Part shown: piece by piece, positions 61,177-64,000 of the stretch
Numbering within the stretch: position 1 is the stretch's first letter
Layout: every line of letters starts with the position of its first letter
Origin: Methylobacterium gnaphalii
Lineage (GTDB): Bacteria; Pseudomonadota; Alphaproteobacteria; Rhizobiales; Beijerinckiaceae
NCBI RefSeq assembly: GCF_007992215.1
Contig: NZ_BJZV01000001.1
Span: 1 to 64,000, forward strand
Direction of reading: 5' to 3'
DNA length: 64,000 nucleotides
Position numbers and translations under genes: made by a program
The notes under the pieces: generated by a model
Seen by the model: only the letters and a program-made list of their open reading frames with translations
Databases searched by the model: none
What the model was told of the DNA's origin: nothing

Positions 61177-62103
61177 TCAGGGCTTCTTCGCGTCGGCCGG
61201 CGGCGCGGTGATGGGAGCCGGCGCGGTCGGCACGGCGTCGGTACGCTCGACCTTGGCGGCCTCGCGCAGCTTCAGGATCACGTCCTGCTGGGCCTTGCGG
61301 GTCAGGTACTGGTCGACCTGCTCCTTCATCTCGTCGAAGCTCGGGATCGGCTTGGTGCGCTTCTCCTCGACCTTGATGACGTGCCAGCCGAACTGGGTCT
61401 TCACCGGGTCGGAGACCTGGCCCGGGCTCATCTTGAAGGCGGCCTCGGCGAAGGGCGCGACCATGCGCTCCTTGGTGAACCAGCCGAGATCGCCGCCCTC
61501 GGTCTTGGAGCCCGGATCCTTCGAGAGCTCGCCGGCGGCCTTGGCGAAATCCTCGCCACCCTTGACGCGGGCGGCGATCTTCTTGGCCTCGGCCTCGTTG
61601 TCGACGAGGATGTGCCGGGCGTGCACCTCCTCCTCGGGCTTCATCGACTTGACGGTCTGGTCGTAGAGCGCCTTGGCGGCGTCCGGCGTTGCCGTCTTCT
61701 TCGCCTCCTGCTCGAGGTAGTCATCGAGCAGCAGCTTGTCGCGGAAATAGGCGAGCTTGCGCTTGAACTCGGGCGTTTCACCGACCTTCGCGGCATCGGC
61801 CGCCTGGGCGCCCACGCGCAGGTCGATCATGTAGTCGACGAGCAGGCCCTGCTTGCTGGCCTCGTCCACGCCGGGCAGCGAGAGGGCAGGGTCCTCGCCC
61901 GCGATCGTGAGGTCACCCTGGGTGATCGGCGCGCCGTTGACCCTGGCGACCACCGTGTCGGGGGCGGGCTTGGCAGCCGGCGTCGCCGCGGCTGCAGCCG
62001 GTGCCGATGGGGCGGCGCTGGGCTCCTGCGCCAGCGCGGCAGCAGGAAGCACGAGCGACAGGGCGAGCGCGCTCGGGCGCAGGAAGCGGGTAAACGTCGG
62101 CAT
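61177..62103 (-). CDS. Parvulin-type peptidyl-prolyl isomerase
   Basis: A 308-residue exported chaperone. The start at 62103 has AAGGACGG about 9 nt upstream and a signal (RPSALALSLVLPAAALAQ) followed by an Ala/Pro-rich linker. A SurA-like helical domain spans about 50-150, with ARVNGAPITQGDLTIAG. The parvulin domain runs from EVHARHILVDNEAEAKKIA near 155 through GGDLGWFTKERMVAPFAEAA and ends FGWHVIKVEEKR near 245. It assists folding of periplasmic and outer-membrane proteins. The C-terminal tail is Pro/Ala-rich. It faces the Ldt gene. Confidence 0.9.
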   Translation of the reverse strand: MPTFTRFLRPSALALSLVLPAAALAQEPSAAPSAPAAAAATPAAKPAPDTVVARVNGAPITQGDLTIAGEDPALSLPGVDEASKQGLLVDYMIDLRVGAQAADAAKVGETPEFKRKLAYFRDKLLLDDYLEQEAKKTATPDAAKALYDQTVKSMKPEEEVHARHILVDNEAEAKKIAARVKGGEDFAKAAGELSKDPGSKTEGGDLGWFTKERMVAPFAEAAFKMSPGQVSDPVKTQFGWHVIKVEEKRTKPIPSFDEMKEQVDQYLTRKAQQDVILKLREAAKVERTDAVPTAPAPITAPPADAKKP

Positions 62104-62296
62104 GAAAGCGGTCCGTCCTTGGGCGTCGCCGCCTCGGGCCCGCTCTGACGACAGGCTCGCGCGCGCAGCGTGAAGAAGCGGCCAGAGGCCGCGGGAGACG
62201 GCCAGACAGGTGGAATTTCCCCGCGCCAAACGCAAGCGTGGCCGCTGGAATCGCCTTCGAGCCCGGCTGCAGAATTCCCTTGGGGGATGGCGCTCC

Positions 62297-63928
62297 TCAG
62301 CCGCGCCGGCCGACGAGGCCAGGCGGCAGGAACGCGCGCTCGACGGCCCCTTCGACCGGAGTGGCGGCCGGGGTACGGTGGCCCGTGTCGGGTCGCGCGG
62401 CCGGTGCCGAGGCTGGCTTCGTGCTCGTCACGGGCCTCGCTGCCGGCACGAGATCGGTGGCGGCCGGCGCGGGCTGCCCGGCGCGAGCCGGCTTGATGAC
62501 GGCGCGGGGCGTGATCGAGCCGGTCGTCACGACGTCGGTGGCGGCGGACGGCGCAGGGGTGCCGGGGGTGTCGAGACCGTAGATGTCATCGCGAAAATGT
62601 GCGCGCCCGTCGGGCGTGGCATAGCCGGTGAGATAGACGAAGGTCACCGGCACCGACTTCACCAGCTTGATGTCACGCTTCTCCCCGGTGGCGATGCCGC
62701 TCTCGATCTCGATCGGCCCCCAGGTCGAGCCGGGACCGTTCGGGCCCTCGGTGCCCTGGAGCAGCCAGGCCGCGAACTCCTTCACCTGACCGACGCGCAC
62801 GCAGCCATGCGAGTGGAAGCGGACATTGCCGGCGAACAGCGACTTCGACGGCGTGTCGTGCATGTAGACGGCGAACTTGTTCGGCATGTCGATGCGCAGC
62901 TGGCCCAGCGAATTGTCGAAGCCGGAATCCTGGCGCAGCGTGTAGTTGACCGCCTTCTCTCCGCTCCAGTCGAAGGTCGTGGAATCGACCTCGACTCCGC
63001 CGGGACCGAGCATGCGGATGTGGTTCTTGACGAGATAGCCCGGGTTCTTGCGCATCGTCGGGATGATCTCGTTCTTGATCACCGAGACGGGCAACGTCCA
63101 GGTTGGATTGAGGTTGACGTCGGTCACGCGGGTCTCGACCGAGGGCGTCGCCTTGTCGGGCTTGCCGACGACGGCGACATAGCGGCGCGCAACCGCGCCG
63201 TTCTCCACCGTCTCGACGGTGGCGGAAGGAATGTTCACGACGACGTAGCGCTCACCGAACGGAAACTTCGAGCCGATCAGCCGCTCGACGGTGGCCGCGA
63301 GCTGGCGCTGGCGCACGCTCGCCGGCACGTTCAGCGCCGCGACGGTCAGGCGCTGGACGAGTCCCGATTCCGGCAGGCCATGCCGCTGCTGGAACGATTT
63401 CACCGCCGCCACCAGGGTGTCGTCGTAGATGTCGGAATGCGTGGCATCCGCCGCGAGGTCGCCGGTCATCACGAGATGGCCGCGCAGGGCCGCGACGGCC
63501 GGATTGCGATCGCCGGGCTTCAGGGTAAGCCCAGCCGGAACCTGGCTCCAGCCGCCAGCGTCGGCCAGGGCCTTGTAGTGCTCGGCCATGCGCATGGTGG
63601 CGAGGAAGGTCGCGGGCGTCAGCGTCGGCGTCGGATCCTCGGAGACCTTGGCGTAGACAGGTGCCGGCACCTCTCGCGATTTCTTCGGGGCGGGGGCCGC
63701 AACGGCAGCAGGCGGCGTCCCGGTCATGGCCGGAACGGGGGAGGGCACCGGGTGCGGAGGGACGGACTCTTGTGCAGAGGGTTGCACCGAGAGTGGTAGC
63801 GGGGCGGGCGCGGTCTTCGACTCGGCTGCCGGCTCGGCGCGTGCAACGCCGAGGCACATCGTCATGGCGACAGGGGCGCTGATCAGCGCATGACGAGAGA
63901 TCGGGGAAAGGAAACGCAACGCCATCAC
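62297..63928 (-). CDS. L,D-transpeptidase, YcbB/LdtD type
   Basis: A 543-residue periplasmic enzyme that makes 3-3 crosslinks or links lipoproteins in peptidoglycan. Seen: a signal-like N-terminus (LISAPVAMTMCLGVARA), a Pro/Ala-rich linker, a peptidoglycan-binding domain near 180-260 (LKPGDRNPAVAALRGHLVMT), and the YkuD catalytic domain with YLVKNHIRMLGPGGVEV, MHDTPSKSLFAGN and the catalytic SHGCVRVGQVKEFAAWLL near 370. The Cys in HGCVR is present. The N-terminal scaffold plus PG-binding order is that of the long LdtD/YcbB group. Its upstream promoter lies beyond the window edge. Confidence 0.88.
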   Translation of the reverse strand: MMALRFLSPISRHALISAPVAMTMCLGVARAEPAAESKTAPAPLPLSVQPSAQESVPPHPVPSPVPAMTGTPPAAVAAPAPKKSREVPAPVYAKVSEDPTPTLTPATFLATMRMAEHYKALADAGGWSQVPAGLTLKPGDRNPAVAALRGHLVMTGDLAADATHSDIYDDTLVAAVKSFQQRHGLPESGLVQRLTVAALNVPASVRQRQLAATVERLIGSKFPFGERYVVVNIPSATVETVENGAVARRYVAVVGKPDKATPSVETRVTDVNLNPTWTLPVSVIKNEIIPTMRKNPGYLVKNHIRMLGPGGVEVDSTTFDWSGEKAVNYTLRQDSGFDNSLGQLRIDMPNKFAVYMHDTPSKSLFAGNVRFHSHGCVRVGQVKEFAAWLLQGTEGPNGPGSTWGPIEIESGIATGEKRDIKLVKSVPVTFVYLTGYATPDGRAHFRDDIYGLDTPGTPAPSAATDVVTTGSITPRAVIKPARAGQPAPAATDLVPAARPVTSTKPASAPAARPDTGHRTPAATPVEGAVERAFLPPGLVGRRG

Positions 63929-64000
63929 CGCCTCGAACGAGTCGTGCCGGCAGGATGCGGCGTGATGGTTAGGAAATCGCTGATGCGACCGTTTCGCGTG

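Overview
The window is high-GC alphaproteobacterial chromosome. It carries a complete oxalyl-CoA/formate module (oxc, frc, two oxalate:formate-antiporter-type carriers), a coxB-coxA-ctaB-coxF-ctaG-coxC operon in the rhizobial order, a class I PHA synthase and gltBD. Together these suggest Methylobacterium/Methylorubrum or a close Hyphomicrobiales relative. This is inferred from gene content only; there is no rRNA or tRNA gene in the window to confirm it.

Region 1 (0.4-12 kb) is an oxalate-utilisation island. On the minus strand lie an alpha/beta hydrolase, oxc, two MFS carriers and frc. On the plus strand lie a CBS-domain gene, a small alpha/beta-barrel-like gene, a 603-residue protein with a zeta-toxin-like P-loop kinase domain, a 53-residue membrane peptide, and an FCD-type GntR regulator. 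Four 19-bp palindromes of the form TTGGTAT-N5-ATACCAA (3031, 4508, 6386, 11133), plus a diverged fifth (9112), sit before these transcription units. The GntR protein is the obvious candidate to bind them. The pathway would be uptake of oxalate, CoA transfer from formyl-CoA (Frc), decarboxylation of oxalyl-CoA (Oxc) and oxidation or export of formate. The accessory genes have no assigned role and are the best candidates for something undescribed.

Region 2 (12-22.6 kb) holds a secreted SGNH/DUF459 hydrolase, gltD and gltB (glutamate synthase), an Ala/Pro/Lys-rich exported protein and fdhD, the sulfurtransferase needed by formate dehydrogenases. Region 3 (22.8-32.4 kb) is the aa3-type cytochrome c oxidase operon with its assembly factors (CtaB, CoxF, CtaG, DUF983 protein, SURF1), followed by thrC and an M16 peptidase.

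Region 4 (32.6-54.5 kb) is mixed housekeeping: RsmB/NOP-type methyltransferase, a PanE-family reductase, guaB, lipoproteins, two drug-efflux-type MFS proteins, DoxX, rlmE, aspA, ohr with a perfect 22-bp palindrome, phaC, an AlaC-like aminotransferase, an AI-2E permease, moaE, a two-domain gamma-carbonic-anhydrase-like protein, and a TetR regulator. Region 5 (54.7-64 kb) holds a three-domain LplT-PlsC-AMP-ligase fusion, a YqjI-type PadR regulator behind a perfect 17-bp inverted repeat, an AmpG-like permease, a DsbA-like protein, a parvulin-type PPIase and an L,D-transpeptidase. The last three act in the periplasm.

Many gene starts were chosen from Shine-Dalgarno position rather than the longest frame. 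No tRNA, rRNA, CRISPR array, phage or intact insertion sequence was seen.
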